A stretch of 64,000 nt of DNA, taken from positions 1 to 64,000 of the forward strand of contig NZ_JACHXV010000002.1 in the NCBI RefSeq assembly GCF_014192375.1, given 5' to 3'. Shown in pieces: positions 24,049 to 32,388 of this stretch (the first letter of the stretch is position 1; each line of letters begins with the position of its first letter). Under the pieces are notes generated by a model. The model was given only the letters and a program-made list of their open reading frames with translations, was not told the origin of the DNA and searched no databases. Source of the stretch: Endobacter medicaginis. Lineage in GTDB: Bacteria > Pseudomonadota > Alphaproteobacteria > Acetobacterales > Acetobacteraceae. The translations under genes were made by a program, and so were the position numbers.

Positions 24049-25704
24049 ATGGACAGTCAGTCGACCGGCTCGGGCGTCGGAGGTGCGACGCATGTGCATC
24101 GCGTCGTCGGCCGCTGGGCGCTGCTGTTCACGGGGTTGAGCGCGATCATCGGTTCGGGCTGGCTGTTCGGGGCGATGCGGGCGGCGTCGATCGCCGGGCC
24201 GGGGGCGCTCATCGCCTGGGTGATCGGCGCGGTGGTGGTGATGCTGATCGCTCTGATCGGCTCCGAGCTCGGCACGATGATGCCAGAGACGGGCGGGATG
24301 GTGCGGTTCGCGCAATACACCCATGGCGGGCTGGTGGGCTTCATCGCCGGCTGGGCGAACTGGATCGCCATCGCCTCGGTGATCTCTGTCGAGGGCGAGG
24401 CCTCGATCCAGTACATGAGCTCGTGGCCGTTCGAATGGACGCACAATCTCTATGCCCATGGCGAACTCAGCACGCTTGGGCTGGTGCTGTCGGGGCTGCT
24501 GGTGATCGGCTATTTCCTGCTGAACTACTGGGGCGTGAAGCTGTTCGCGCACACCAACTCGGCGATCACGGTGATCAAGCTGATCATTCCGGCGCTGACC
24601 GCGATCGCGCTGATCGCGGCCGGGTTCCACGGCGGCAATGTCAGCGGAGCCACGCCGAGCGGCGGCGACGGCTCGGCCGGCGGCTTCCTGCCCTATGGCT
24701 GGGCCGGGGTGCTCACGGCGGTGTCGACCTCGGGGATCATGTTCTCGTTCAACGGTTTCCAGTCGCCGCTCAACCTCGCCGGCGAGGCGCGCAATCCCGA
24801 CCGCTCGATCCCGTTCGCGGTGATCGGCTCGGTGGCGATCGCCACCGTGGTGTATCTGCTGCTGCAGGTCGCCTATCTGGGCGCGGTCGATCCGGCGCGC
24901 ATCGCGCAGGGCTGGGCGCATGTGGATTTCTCCTCACCCTTCGCGCAGCTCGCGCTGGCCTTCAACCTCAACTGGCTCGCCCTGGCGCTGTATTTCGACG
25001 CCTTCCTCTCGCCCTCGGGCACCGGCACCACCTACATGGCCTCGGTCTCGCGAATGGTGGTCGGCATGGCGCGCAACGGCACCGCGCCGGAAGCCCTCGG
25101 CCGCATCGACCCGGTCTGGCACGCGCCGCGGGCGGCGCTGTGGTTCAATCTCGGCATTGCGTTCGTGTTCCTGTATTTCTTCCGCGGCTGGGGCACGCTG
25201 GCGGCGGCGATCTCGGTCGCGACCGTGTTCTCGTATCTGATGATCCCCGTCGCCGCGATGACGCTGCGCCGCGCAGCCCCCGAGCGACGACGCGCGGTGA
25301 GCGCGCCCGCCCTCGGCGTGATCGCGCCGATCGCCTTCATTGCCGCCTCCGAGCTGCTGTTCTGGGCGAAATGGCCGCTGACCGGCCGCATCATCCTGAT
25401 CCTGGTCATCGGTCTGCCGATCTATGTGTTCTATCGCCGCGATGCGGGCCGCGACGTCTGGACGCGCGACCTGCGCGCCGCCTGGTGGCTGCTGGCCTAC
25501 ATCCCGTTCATCGCCCTGGTCTCGAAGATCGGCAGCCCGCAATTCGGCGGCATCGGCCTGATCCCCTATGGCTGGGACATGGCGCTGGTGGCGGTGGCCG
25601 CCCTGGGCTTCATCACCTGGGGCGCGCGCAGCGGCGGCGATCCGCGCCATCTGGCCGAGATGGACAAGCCGATCGACCCGGAAACCATCCCCGAGGAATT
25701 GTGA
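24049..25704 (+). CDS. APC-superfamily amino acid permease
   Basis: A 551-residue inner-membrane transporter with about 12 hydrophobic segments. The first, WALLFTGLSAIIGSGWLFGAMRAA, carries the GSGW substrate-binding turn of the amino acid-polyamine-organocation family. MMPETGGMVRFAQYTHG and FNGFQSPLNLAGEARNPDRSIPFA, with the Glu and Asn-Pro of the family's helix 6-7 region, follow. The start has an excellent binding site (GGAGGAAAT before ATG). The substrate cannot be told. It is followed after eight bases by a META-domain lipoprotein gene. Confidence 0.83.
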   Translation: MDSQSTGSGVGGATHVHRVVGRWALLFTGLSAIIGSGWLFGAMRAASIAGPGALIAWVIGAVVVMLIALIGSELGTMMPETGGMVRFAQYTHGGLVGFIAGWANWIAIASVISVEGEASIQYMSSWPFEWTHNLYAHGELSTLGLVLSGLLVIGYFLLNYWGVKLFAHTNSAITVIKLIIPALTAIALIAAGFHGGNVSGATPSGGDGSAGGFLPYGWAGVLTAVSTSGIMFSFNGFQSPLNLAGEARNPDRSIPFAVIGSVAIATVVYLLLQVAYLGAVDPARIAQGWAHVDFSSPFAQLALAFNLNWLALALYFDAFLSPSGTGTTYMASVSRMVVGMARNGTAPEALGRIDPVWHAPRAALWFNLGIAFVFLYFFRGWGTLAAAISVATVFSYLMIPVAAMTLRRAAPERRRAVSAPALGVIAPIAFIAASELLFWAKWPLTGRIILILVIGLPIYVFYRRDAGRDVWTRDLRAAWWLLAYIPFIALVSKIGSPQFGGIGLIPYGWDMALVAVAALGFITWGARSGGDPRHLAEMDKPIDPETIPEEL

Positions 25705-25712
25705 GGAACAGG

Positions 25713-26123
25713 ATGATCATGCACAGGGTTCTGCTGCCGCTGCTGGCGATCGGACTGTCCGGCTGCGTCGGGACCGATCCCGGCCATCTGACGCAGACCG
25801 ACTGGGTGCTGGTCGAGCTGAACGGACAGGCGGTGCCGAAACTCCCGCATCCGGCGACGCTGCATTTCGAAGACGGCCATGTCAGCGGCTCCAATGGCTG
25901 CAACCGGTACCACGGCACCTACGCTTTCGACCCCGCGGCGCGCAGCCTGCATTTCGGCCGCGTCGCGAGCACGATGATGGCCTGCGTGAACGGCATGCAG
26001 GTTGAGCGTGGCTTCATGGCCGCCCTGGCCACGACCGATGGCTACACCTTGCGCGCCGACGAGCTCACCCTCGACCGTGCGCAGGTGCCGATGGCCCGGT
26101 TCGAGGTCCTGTCCGCGCCCTGA
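25713..26123 (+). CDS. META-domain lipoprotein (HslJ-like)
   Basis: A 136-residue exported protein. A lipoprotein signal ends at the lipobox L-S-G-C (Cys18). The META domain follows: TDWVLVELNGQ near residue 29, HFEDGHVSGSNGCNRYHGTY with the conserved S-G-x-x-G-C-N-x-x-x-G-x-Y, then STMMACVNGMQVERGFMAAL. Relatives such as HslJ affect heat-shock phenotype and novobiocin resistance; their biochemical role is not known. GAGG stands six bases before the ATG, and the gene follows the permease closely, so they are probably co-transcribed. Confidence 0.85.
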   Translation: MIMHRVLLPLLAIGLSGCVGTDPGHLTQTDWVLVELNGQAVPKLPHPATLHFEDGHVSGSNGCNRYHGTYAFDPAARSLHFGRVASTMMACVNGMQVERGFMAALATTDGYTLRADELTLDRAQVPMARFEVLSAP

Positions 26124-26252
26124 TCGGAGCGGAGCGGCCCTGGCGGCCGCGCGCACCGACGCGCAGGAAACGGGCCGAGGCGCCGACGAACACCCCGAAC
26201 GCGTCGCCGGGCTGGAAAACCGGCAGCTGCCTGCCGGCCCAGACATTCCGGG

Positions 26253-27920
26253 TCAGAACTTGAACTCGAGCGTCTGCATGTAGAACACGCCGCCCTTCGC
26301 ACCTGCGCGCTCCATCGCGTCGGAGGCGGCGAAACCGGCGATGTCGTGGGTCCAGGTCAGATGCGGGGCGAAGTTCCACGCCACCTGCGCCTGCGGGATG
26401 GTGCCGATGTAGCCGCCGGACAGGCCGTTGCGCCAGGTGTAGATCTTGGAGGTCGCGTAGACCGCATCGTTGGTGCTCTCGCGCCAGAAGAACGGCACGT
26501 GCAGGCGCAGCTTGAGGTTGGGCAGCGGCGTCGCCTCGACAAGGGGCCCCGCGCCGACGAGGTTCTGCGAGGTGAGCTGTAGGGTGACATCGTTGTAGTA
26601 GGGCAGCGGAAAATACGGCGTGGCGAAGGTGCCGACGGCGCCGTCGGTGCTCTTGTAGGAGCCGCCGGAGAACAGGTCTGCCTGCAGGCCGACCGAAAGC
26701 TTCGCCGGCGCGGTGGGCGGCGCCCAGGCCACGAAGCCGTTGATCGCATAGGCGCGTACGTCACGCACGGGGGTGAGGTTGCGCGCCGGACGGAACTCGC
26801 CGCCCTGAAAGATGCCGGTCAGGCTGAGGTTGATCGGGCCGGTATTGCCCCACAGGCGGGCGCCGACGGAGTCGCGACGCGTCGAGCCGGCCTGGGTGCC
26901 GCCGACGCGCGCGGTCGGGATCGCCGCCGGGGTGCCGTTGAGCAGGTAGCCGAGAAAGAACACGTCGGCGAACATGCGGCTTTTCACACCGAGAAACGAG
27001 AACGCCGGCAGCGCGGTGGAGCTGTAGGCGCCATACATGCGGGCGGCGAAATTGGTGCCGTCGGAGAAGATGCCGATCGGCTGCTTGTTGGTCTGCATGA
27101 AGTCGAACAGGTCGATGCGCGTGTCGTGCCACAGCGCATAGCCACGGAAGCCGTCCCAGGTCTGCTGCACGTTGGGCAGGTCGCGGGCGGACTGCATCGA
27201 GACCGGTGCGTCGAGGAACACCTGCCGGCCGCCGATCGCACCCATCCGCGCGCCGAGCAGATGGCCGCTCACTTCGAGAATGCCCTGCTGGAGGTCGAGC
27301 CGCTGGCGCTGGATGCCGGTATTGTAGCCGTAATAGTTCGACCCGCCGGCAACGCCGTTGAGCAGCTCGGCATAGGCGTGCACGTGCTGGCCGAGATGCA
27401 GGTCGGCGCCATACTGGCTGCGCAGCAGGACGCGCGAGGCGTCGGTCTTGCCGGCGACGGTGCCCATCAGCGGCTGGTTCTCGAAGATGTAGCGCAGCCG
27501 CTCCTCGCCGCTCAGCGTCAGCCACATCCAGCCGTCGCGGGTGAGCGGGATATGCTTGAGGCGGTTGAACCAGTCATTGCGCAGACGTTCGGGCGGGGTG
27601 TTGACGATGTCGCTCCAGTTCTCGACCCAGCGCGCCTGGCCGTAGGGGCCCACCATGCCGAAGCCGGAGGCAGCACCCTTGCCGGCGTTGAAGACGCCAT
27701 AATCGGTGGTGTGTGGCGTGCGTGCCGGAGCGGGCGGCGTTTTCGGCAGCACGGCACGGGTGGCGGCGACCGGCTTCACGCCGAGTTGTTCGATCCCAGG
27801 CGCGGGGTCCGCATGAGCGGTCGCCGCACAAGCCGGGATCCACAGGGCGGCCAGCAGCCTCCGTGACGTGCGCAGCAGGTCGGATTTCGCAACATTGCTG
27901 TTGCAAGCGATGCTTTTCAT
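26253..27920 (-). CDS. Alginate-export-family outer-membrane porin
   Basis: A protein of about 555 residues with an N-terminal export signal (basic start, then LLAALWIPACAATAHA) and a large beta-barrel domain ending in Phe (MQTLEFKF), as outer-membrane proteins do. WMWLTLSGEERLRYIFENQPL near residue 125, LLRSQYGADLHLGQHVHAYAEL and the GGRQVFLDAPVSM segment match the alginate export (AlgE-like) family, which in non-mucoid bacteria serves as a general uptake porin. The start is uncertain: an ATG 13 codons further upstream is possible. It stands alone, with a 223-base region upstream that holds the dyad ACGGAT/ATCCGT. Confidence 0.78.
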   Translation of the reverse strand: MKSIACNSNVAKSDLLRTSRRLLAALWIPACAATAHADPAPGIEQLGVKPVAATRAVLPKTPPAPARTPHTTDYGVFNAGKGAASGFGMVGPYGQARWVENWSDIVNTPPERLRNDWFNRLKHIPLTRDGWMWLTLSGEERLRYIFENQPLMGTVAGKTDASRVLLRSQYGADLHLGQHVHAYAELLNGVAGGSNYYGYNTGIQRQRLDLQQGILEVSGHLLGARMGAIGGRQVFLDAPVSMQSARDLPNVQQTWDGFRGYALWHDTRIDLFDFMQTNKQPIGIFSDGTNFAARMYGAYSSTALPAFSFLGVKSRMFADVFFLGYLLNGTPAAIPTARVGGTQAGSTRRDSVGARLWGNTGPINLSLTGIFQGGEFRPARNLTPVRDVRAYAINGFVAWAPPTAPAKLSVGLQADLFSGGSYKSTDGAVGTFATPYFPLPYYNDVTLQLTSQNLVGAGPLVEATPLPNLKLRLHVPFFWRESTNDAVYATSKIYTWRNGLSGGYIGTIPQAQVAWNFAPHLTWTHDIAGFAASDAMERAGAKGGVFYMQTLEFKF

Positions 27921-28143
27921 CAGGTTACGGTCTTTCGAGGTGACGTGGATACATGTCACCGCCGCCCATGCGGCTGACGGATCGCCATTGATCCATCCGT
28001 GGTGGCTCAGCCCTTGCGGGCGACAGTCATCTGCACCGGCCTTGACGCAGATCGGTCATATGACGGTTCCGATACAGGTCTGCACGGTATGAAGTCAAAA
28101 CGAAAATGCCATCTCGGGCTCAGAAAACTGCGCAACCCGCAGA

Positions 28144-28542
28144 TCAGTTCTCGAAGGCCGTGAGGATCGGGCACGGTCCGGCGGCGCCGCGGTGACATTC
28201 GTCGGCCAGGCGCGACAGCGCGTCGCGCGCGGCGGTGAGGATCGCGATCTGCGCATCGAGAGCGGCGATCCGTTCACGGGCGATGGCATGGGCGCGCGCC
28301 CGGTCGTCCGTCGCATCGAGCGCAATCAGCCCGGCAATCTCGTCGAGGCTGAATCCGGCCCCCCGGGCACCGCGGATGAAGCGCAGGCGCGCGAGATCGG
28401 CCGCGCCATACCGGTGGATCCCCTCCCCGCGTGGACGCTCGAGCAGGGCGCGACGATGATAGTAGCGGACGGTCTCGACCCCGACGCCGCCGGCACGGGC
28501 GAGTTCGGAAATGGTCATGGCAGGGACTGTGCTCGACATCAT
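28144..28542 (-). CDS. MerR-family metal-type regulator
   Basis: A 132-residue MerR-type activator. The winged helix (TISELARAGGVGVETVRYYHRRALL, residues 10-34) and RYGAADLARLRFIRGARGAGFSLDEIAGL are clear. A long dimer helix follows, and the metal loop near residue 113 reads C-H-x6-C-P-I-L, that is Cys-x7-Cys as in CueR, not the Cys-x8-Cys of MerR. The Cys of MerR's dimer helix is absent. The start could be 28542, 28539 or 28518; the first two use GGAG inside the operator. It is divergent from the glutaredoxin-MauE gene, whose promoter it probably controls by the family's spacer-distortion mechanism. Confidence 0.85.
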   Translation of the reverse strand: MMSSTVPAMTISELARAGGVGVETVRYYHRRALLERPRGEGIHRYGAADLARLRFIRGARGAGFSLDEIAGLIALDATDDRARAHAIARERIAALDAQIAILTAARDALSRLADECHRGAAGPCPILTAFEN

Positions 28543-28573
28543 TGACTCCGTACCGCGGTACGGATGCTAGATT
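28542..28573 (+). promoter_or_regulatory. MerR-type promoter with 16-bp operator
   Basis: TTGACT (28542-28547) and CTAGAT (28567-28572) are separated by 19 bases, the over-long spacer diagnostic of MerR-controlled promoters. The spacer holds the perfect palindrome CCGTACCGCGGTACGG (28548-28563). The mercury-resistance promoter has the same start, TTGACTCCGTAC, and the same GTACGGA half, with a different centre. Transcription would start near 28580 toward the glutaredoxin-MauE gene. Confidence 0.8.
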
Positions 28574-28609
28574 GGTGCGTTGTGGCGCAACAGCAAGGAG
28601 GGCCGCATC

Positions 28610-29410
28610 ATGGACAGTCTGCCTCTCGATCCGCCCGCGCCGATGGCTGCCGATGGCCGACCCCGTCGCGCGATCCTCTATCGCATGGCGCTGCCGGACC
28701 ATCTGTGTCCGTCGGGGCAGAAGGCGCGGTTCCTGTTGCGCCGTCGCGGTTACGACATCGAGGACCATCTGCTGCGCACGCGCGAGGAGGTGGATGCGCT
28801 CAAGGCGCGCCTGGGCGTCTCGACCACGCCGCAGGTGTTCATCGGGGGAGAGCGCATCGGCGGGTATTCCGACATGCGCCAGCATTTCGGTATCGCGCGC
28901 GACCCGAAGGCTACCACCTACCGGCCGGTGATCGCGGTCTTCGTGGTCGCTGCGCTGATGGGGATGGCGACGAGCTGGCAGGCGTTCGGCACGCCGCTGA
29001 CCGCGACGGCGCTGGCCTGGTTCATCTCGTTCTCGATGTGCATCCTGGCGATCCTGAAATTGCAGAATGTCGAGACATTCTCGACGATGTTCCTCAACTA
29101 TGACCTGCTCGCCCGGGCCTGGGTGCCGTATGCCTATATCTACCCGTTCGCCGAAGCCGCGGCGGGCGTGCTGATGGCAGCCGGAATCCTGCCCATGGTG
29201 TCGATCCCGCTTGCGCTGCTGATCGGCGGCATCGGCGCGGTCTCGGTGTTCAAGGCGGTCTATATCGACCGGCGGCAGCTCAAATGCGCCTGCGTCGGCG
29301 GGGGTGCGAACGTGCCGCTCGGCTTCGTGTCGCTGACCGAGAACCTGTTCATGGTCGGCATGGCGCTGTGGATGGCGGCACGGCTGGTCTGGCCGGCGAT
29401 CCCGGGCTGA
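28610..29410 (+). CDS. Glutaredoxin-MauE fusion membrane protein
   Basis: A 266-residue fusion. Residues about 17-97 are a glutaredoxin-like domain (AILYRMALPDHLCPSGQKARFLL, then GVSTTPQVFIGGERIGGYSDM) with the TTPQVFIGG cis-proline region. The active site is C-P-S-G, with one cysteine instead of C-P-Y-C. Residues about 110-266 form four membrane helices of the MauE/DoxX-like redox family, with a K-C-A-C-V-G-G motif before the last helix. MauE proteins support disulfide handling during methylamine dehydrogenase maturation; here no mau genes are nearby. The binding site is strong (AAGGAGG). Preceded by a MerR-type promoter and overlapping the next gene by one base (TGATG). Confidence 0.82.
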   Translation: MDSLPLDPPAPMAADGRPRRAILYRMALPDHLCPSGQKARFLLRRRGYDIEDHLLRTREEVDALKARLGVSTTPQVFIGGERIGGYSDMRQHFGIARDPKATTYRPVIAVFVVAALMGMATSWQAFGTPLTATALAWFISFSMCILAILKLQNVETFSTMFLNYDLLARAWVPYAYIYPFAEAAAGVLMAAGILPMVSIPLALLIGGIGAVSVFKAVYIDRRQLKCACVGGGANVPLGFVSLTENLFMVGMALWMAARLVWPAIPG

Positions 29411-30303
29411 TGACGCCGGCTCGGCCCGGCGGGCTGATCGCCTTTCCGATCACGCCATCGCAGGACGGGATCGTCGACACCGATGCGCTCTCGCACCTGC
29501 TCGAACCGCTGGTCGCAGCCGGGGTGGACGCAGTCGGATTGCTCGGCAGCACCGGTTCGTACCCGTATTTCAGCCGCGCGCAGCGAAGGCGCGCGGTCGC
29601 GGCGGCGGCCGAATGTCTCGCCGGCCGGGTGAAGTTGATGGTCGGCGTCGGCGCGACGGCTACAACGGCGGCGGTCGGGATGACGCAGGATGCGCTGGCG
29701 GCGGGGGCGGCGTTCGGCCTGCTCGCACCGGTCTCCTATGCGCCGCTGACGGCGCGCGAGGTGGTCGGGCTGTTCGAGGATGTCGCCCGGGTCGGCCTGC
29801 CGCTCTGCGTGTATGACAATCCGCGCAACACGCAGTTCGCCGTGACACCGGAGGTGCTGTCGCATCTGGCGAGGATCGATGGCGTGGTGGCGGTCAAGAG
29901 CCCCGCGCCACCACAGGATCAGGCGGCGGGCGCGCTCGCGGCGCTGCGCGGCGTGGTGCCGGCGGGGTTCTCGGTCGGGTTCAGCGTCGACTGGCACGCC
30001 GCCGCAGCCCTGCGCGCCGGGGGCGATGCCTGGTACAGCGTACTCGCCGGGCTCTACCCGCGTCTCTGTCTCGAACTGACGACTGCGGCGTCTGCGGCCG
30101 ACGAGACGGCGCTGTCTGCGCTGTCGAAGCGGCTGGAGCCGGTCTGGGCGCTGTTTCGTGCCCATGGCAGCTACCGGGTGATGCATACGCTGGCGGCGAG
30201 GCGCGGCATTCCCGGCGCCGCACCGCCGCGTCCGGTGCTGCCGCTGGCCGGCGAGGTGGCGCGGGAGGTGGCCCGCGTGGCCGAGACCCATCTGGAGGGT
30301 TGA
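29410..30303 (+). CDS. DHDPS-family protein, second paralogue
   Basis: A 297-residue (beta/alpha)8 barrel of the dihydrodipicolinate synthase family. GLLGSTGSYPYF replaces the usual GTTGE loop, the catalytic Tyr is in CVYDNPRNT and the Schiff-base Lys in VVAVKSPAP. The changed loop suggests that it is not the lysine-pathway enzyme. Its start codon overlaps the stop of the glutaredoxin-MauE gene, so it should be made from the MerR-type promoter. An aldolase under metal or redox control is odd, and the substrate is unknown. Confidence 0.8.
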   Translation: MTPARPGGLIAFPITPSQDGIVDTDALSHLLEPLVAAGVDAVGLLGSTGSYPYFSRAQRRRAVAAAAECLAGRVKLMVGVGATATTAAVGMTQDALAAGAAFGLLAPVSYAPLTAREVVGLFEDVARVGLPLCVYDNPRNTQFAVTPEVLSHLARIDGVVAVKSPAPPQDQAAGALAALRGVVPAGFSVGFSVDWHAAAALRAGGDAWYSVLAGLYPRLCLELTTAASAADETALSALSKRLEPVWALFRAHGSYRVMHTLAARRGIPGAAPPRPVLPLAGEVAREVARVAETHLEG

Positions 30304-30398
30304 GGCAGCCTCGCTCCGACGGGAATAGAACCATCCTCGCGACGATCATGAACCATGGCGGCCGCCCGTTTGGGTGGCGCGCGATGGGAGGATGATCG

Positions 30399-31166
30399 AT
30401 GACGTACCCACTGCCCCTTGCCGCCCTGTTGATGACGGCGACACTGAGCGGGGCACCGCAGGCGTGGGCAAGCTGCCACAACCGCCCCGGCACGCCCGAT
30501 CACCTGACCATCGACACGGTGAGTCCGAACGCCATCGGCTGGAGCTGGCGCAACGCCACCGGCAAGAAGATCGAGGAGCCGCTGATGTGGTTCGACATCT
30601 ACATCCGCGATGGCAACAACCGCCCGATCGGCCGCGACATGACCGGCACCGGGCCGTTCCATGTCAGCTACAACCTGCGCACGAGCCTGAACGAACCCGG
30701 CTTCGCGCCGGCGACACGCTACTGCTTCTCGATGCGCGCCCGTACCCAGGGCGGCACGCAGGGCTGTGTGTCGGGCAATGTCTCCAACATCGCCTGCGCC
30801 ACCACCCCGCCGGCCGGCGCCTCCACGATCCGTCTGACGCCGGCCGCGGCGAGCCCCTCGCCGATCACGATCAGTGCGGCGGGCCAGCCGGGCAATACGA
30901 TCATCATTTCCGGGCATGGCTTCCTGCCCGGCGCGCCGGTCGGCGTGCGGGTGACCGACAACACGCTGCCGTTCGTGCTGATCACCACGATCGGCGGCCA
31001 GCCAATCCGCGCGGATGCGGGCGGCGGGCTGAACGTCACCTTCCACGGGCTGTGCAAGGCGCCCGGGACGCTGTTCTTTTCTGCCGAGGACGGGCGCCAC
31101 GTGCCATCGAACGTCGATCACACCGGTACGCTGTGGAGCAACACGGTGACCATCACCTGCACCTGA
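30399..31166 (+). CDS. Secreted protein of unknown function
   Basis: A 255-residue exported protein. The signal peptide is residues 1-25 (cleavage after AWA-S-C likely). Two beta-rich domains follow: a fibronectin-III-like unit to about residue 130 (HLTIDTVSPNAIGWSWRNAT, CFSMRARTQGG) and a second unit with ITISAAGQPGNTIIISGHGF resembling an IPT/TIG-like fold. Six cysteines in the mature part suggest disulfides. The binding site is very good (GGGAGG, eight bases before ATG). No catalytic motif is visible. The 95-base gap before it shows no clear promoter. Confidence 0.7.
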   Translation: MTYPLPLAALLMTATLSGAPQAWASCHNRPGTPDHLTIDTVSPNAIGWSWRNATGKKIEEPLMWFDIYIRDGNNRPIGRDMTGTGPFHVSYNLRTSLNEPGFAPATRYCFSMRARTQGGTQGCVSGNVSNIACATTPPAGASTIRLTPAAASPSPITISAAGQPGNTIIISGHGFLPGAPVGVRVTDNTLPFVLITTIGGQPIRADAGGGLNVTFHGLCKAPGTLFFSAEDGRHVPSNVDHTGTLWSNTVTITCT

Positions 31167-31175
31167 GCCGGCGGC

Positions 31176-32219
31176 TCACGCCGTGCCGATCAGCCCCGAC
31201 AGCTCCATCCGCCGGCGCGCGGCCTCGATCCCGTCGGTGACGGCCAGCGCCGCCTCAAGCGCACGGCGGCCGGCCAGCGCGTCGACCACCACCGGCGCGC
31301 CGTCGAGGCAGGCGGCGTAGAAAGCGTCGTGTTCGGCAGCGAGCGTGTCGTGGTCCTGCCAGCTCACCACCTCGCGGCGGAAGCCGCCCGTGCCGGGCAG
31401 CGGGATGCCGGCGTCGCGGCCGATCATGGTCAGTTCGCGGGCACCGAAATCGGCCGACAGATAGCCCTCTTCCGAGAACAGCCGCATGCGGCGCTCGGTC
31501 TTGAGCGAGATCCGGCTGGCGGTGATGGTGGCCACACAGCCATTGGCGAAGCGCACCCGGGCATTGGCGATGTCCTCGTGCGGCGAGGTGACGGCCGCGC
31601 CGATCGCATCGACCATCTCGATGGGGGAATCGACGATGGCCAGCACCAGATCGAGATCATGGATCATCAGGTCGAGGATCACCGACACATCGGTGCCGCG
31701 CGGCTTGAAGGGCGCGATCCGGGTGGCCTCGATATAGAGCGGCCGGCGCATGCGCGCGCTGATCGCGGCATGCTCGGCCGAATAGCGCAGCAGATGGCCC
31801 ACCTGGAGCACGCATCCCGACCGCGAGGCGATGTCGGCGAGCGCGTCGGCCTCCTCCAGCGTGGCGGCGATCGGCTTTTCGACCAGCACATGCCGCCCGG
31901 CCGACAGGGCGCGGGCGGCAAGCTCGAAATGGGCGGCGGCGGGAGCGGCGACGATGACCGCCTCCGACGCGGCGATCAGCGCGTCGGCATCGAGCACCGG
32001 AACCGCACTGCTGCCCAGCCTCGCCGCCTCGGCGGCGACACCGGCCGCGCGGGTCGTGTCGGGGTCGGCGAGGCCGCACAGCGTCGCGCGCGGGCTCGCC
32101 GCCACCTTCAGCGTGTGGAAGCGACCGAAATGCCCCGCCCCGATCACGCCGACGCGCAGGGTCCGGCCATCCCCGGCAGGGGTATTGGAAGTGCTGGTCT
32201 TGCGGCCGATGCCGAGCAT
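31176..32219 (-). CDS. Gfo/Idh/MocA-family oxidoreductase
   Basis: A 347-residue NAD(P)-dependent oxidoreductase. The Rossmann fold starts with VGVIGAGHFGRFH near residue 23, the family motif EKPIA is near residue 116, and the substrate domain contains SVILDLMIHDLDLVLAI with the catalytic His-Asp. Members oxidise sugars, nucleotide sugars such as UDP-GlcNAc, or inositol. A lipid A or polysaccharide precursor is a fair guess but not shown by context: the neighbours are a secreted orphan and divergent secD. The start at 32219 follows AAGGGG. Confidence 0.78.
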   Translation of the reverse strand: MLGIGRKTSTSNTPAGDGRTLRVGVIGAGHFGRFHTLKVAASPRATLCGLADPDTTRAAGVAAEAARLGSSAVPVLDADALIAASEAVIVAAPAAAHFELAARALSAGRHVLVEKPIAATLEEADALADIASRSGCVLQVGHLLRYSAEHAAISARMRRPLYIEATRIAPFKPRGTDVSVILDLMIHDLDLVLAIVDSPIEMVDAIGAAVTSPHEDIANARVRFANGCVATITASRISLKTERRMRLFSEEGYLSADFGARELTMIGRDAGIPLPGTGGFRREVVSWQDHDTLAAEHDAFYAACLDGAPVVVDALAGRRALEAALAVTDGIEAARRRMELSGLIGTA

Positions 32220-32388
32220 CAGGACGGTCCCCTTCGGGCGGTGAAGTGCGGCATAAACGCATAGGCTCCCGACCAAGTCGCGCCAAGAGCGCCCCCGCCG
32301 CCGGGCGGCCATTGCATCGGGCCGGGTTGGGCTGCATGTTCCCGCGCCAATTCGCTCCCCGGACCCATAGCGCACAGATGCCCCGCCG

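Noticed and set aside
24030-26123. 697-residue plus-strand frame
   Set aside because: Most of it is an out-of-frame shadow of the permease gene; only its last 136 codons are real (the META lipoprotein).
28144-28542. Mercury-specific MerR
   Set aside because: The dimer-helix cysteine is missing and the metal loop is Cys-x7-Cys, so Hg(II) specificity cannot be claimed despite the mer-like promoter.
29410-30303. Lysine-pathway dapA
   Set aside because: The GTTGE loop is replaced and the gene is coupled to a redox membrane protein, so only the family can be named.
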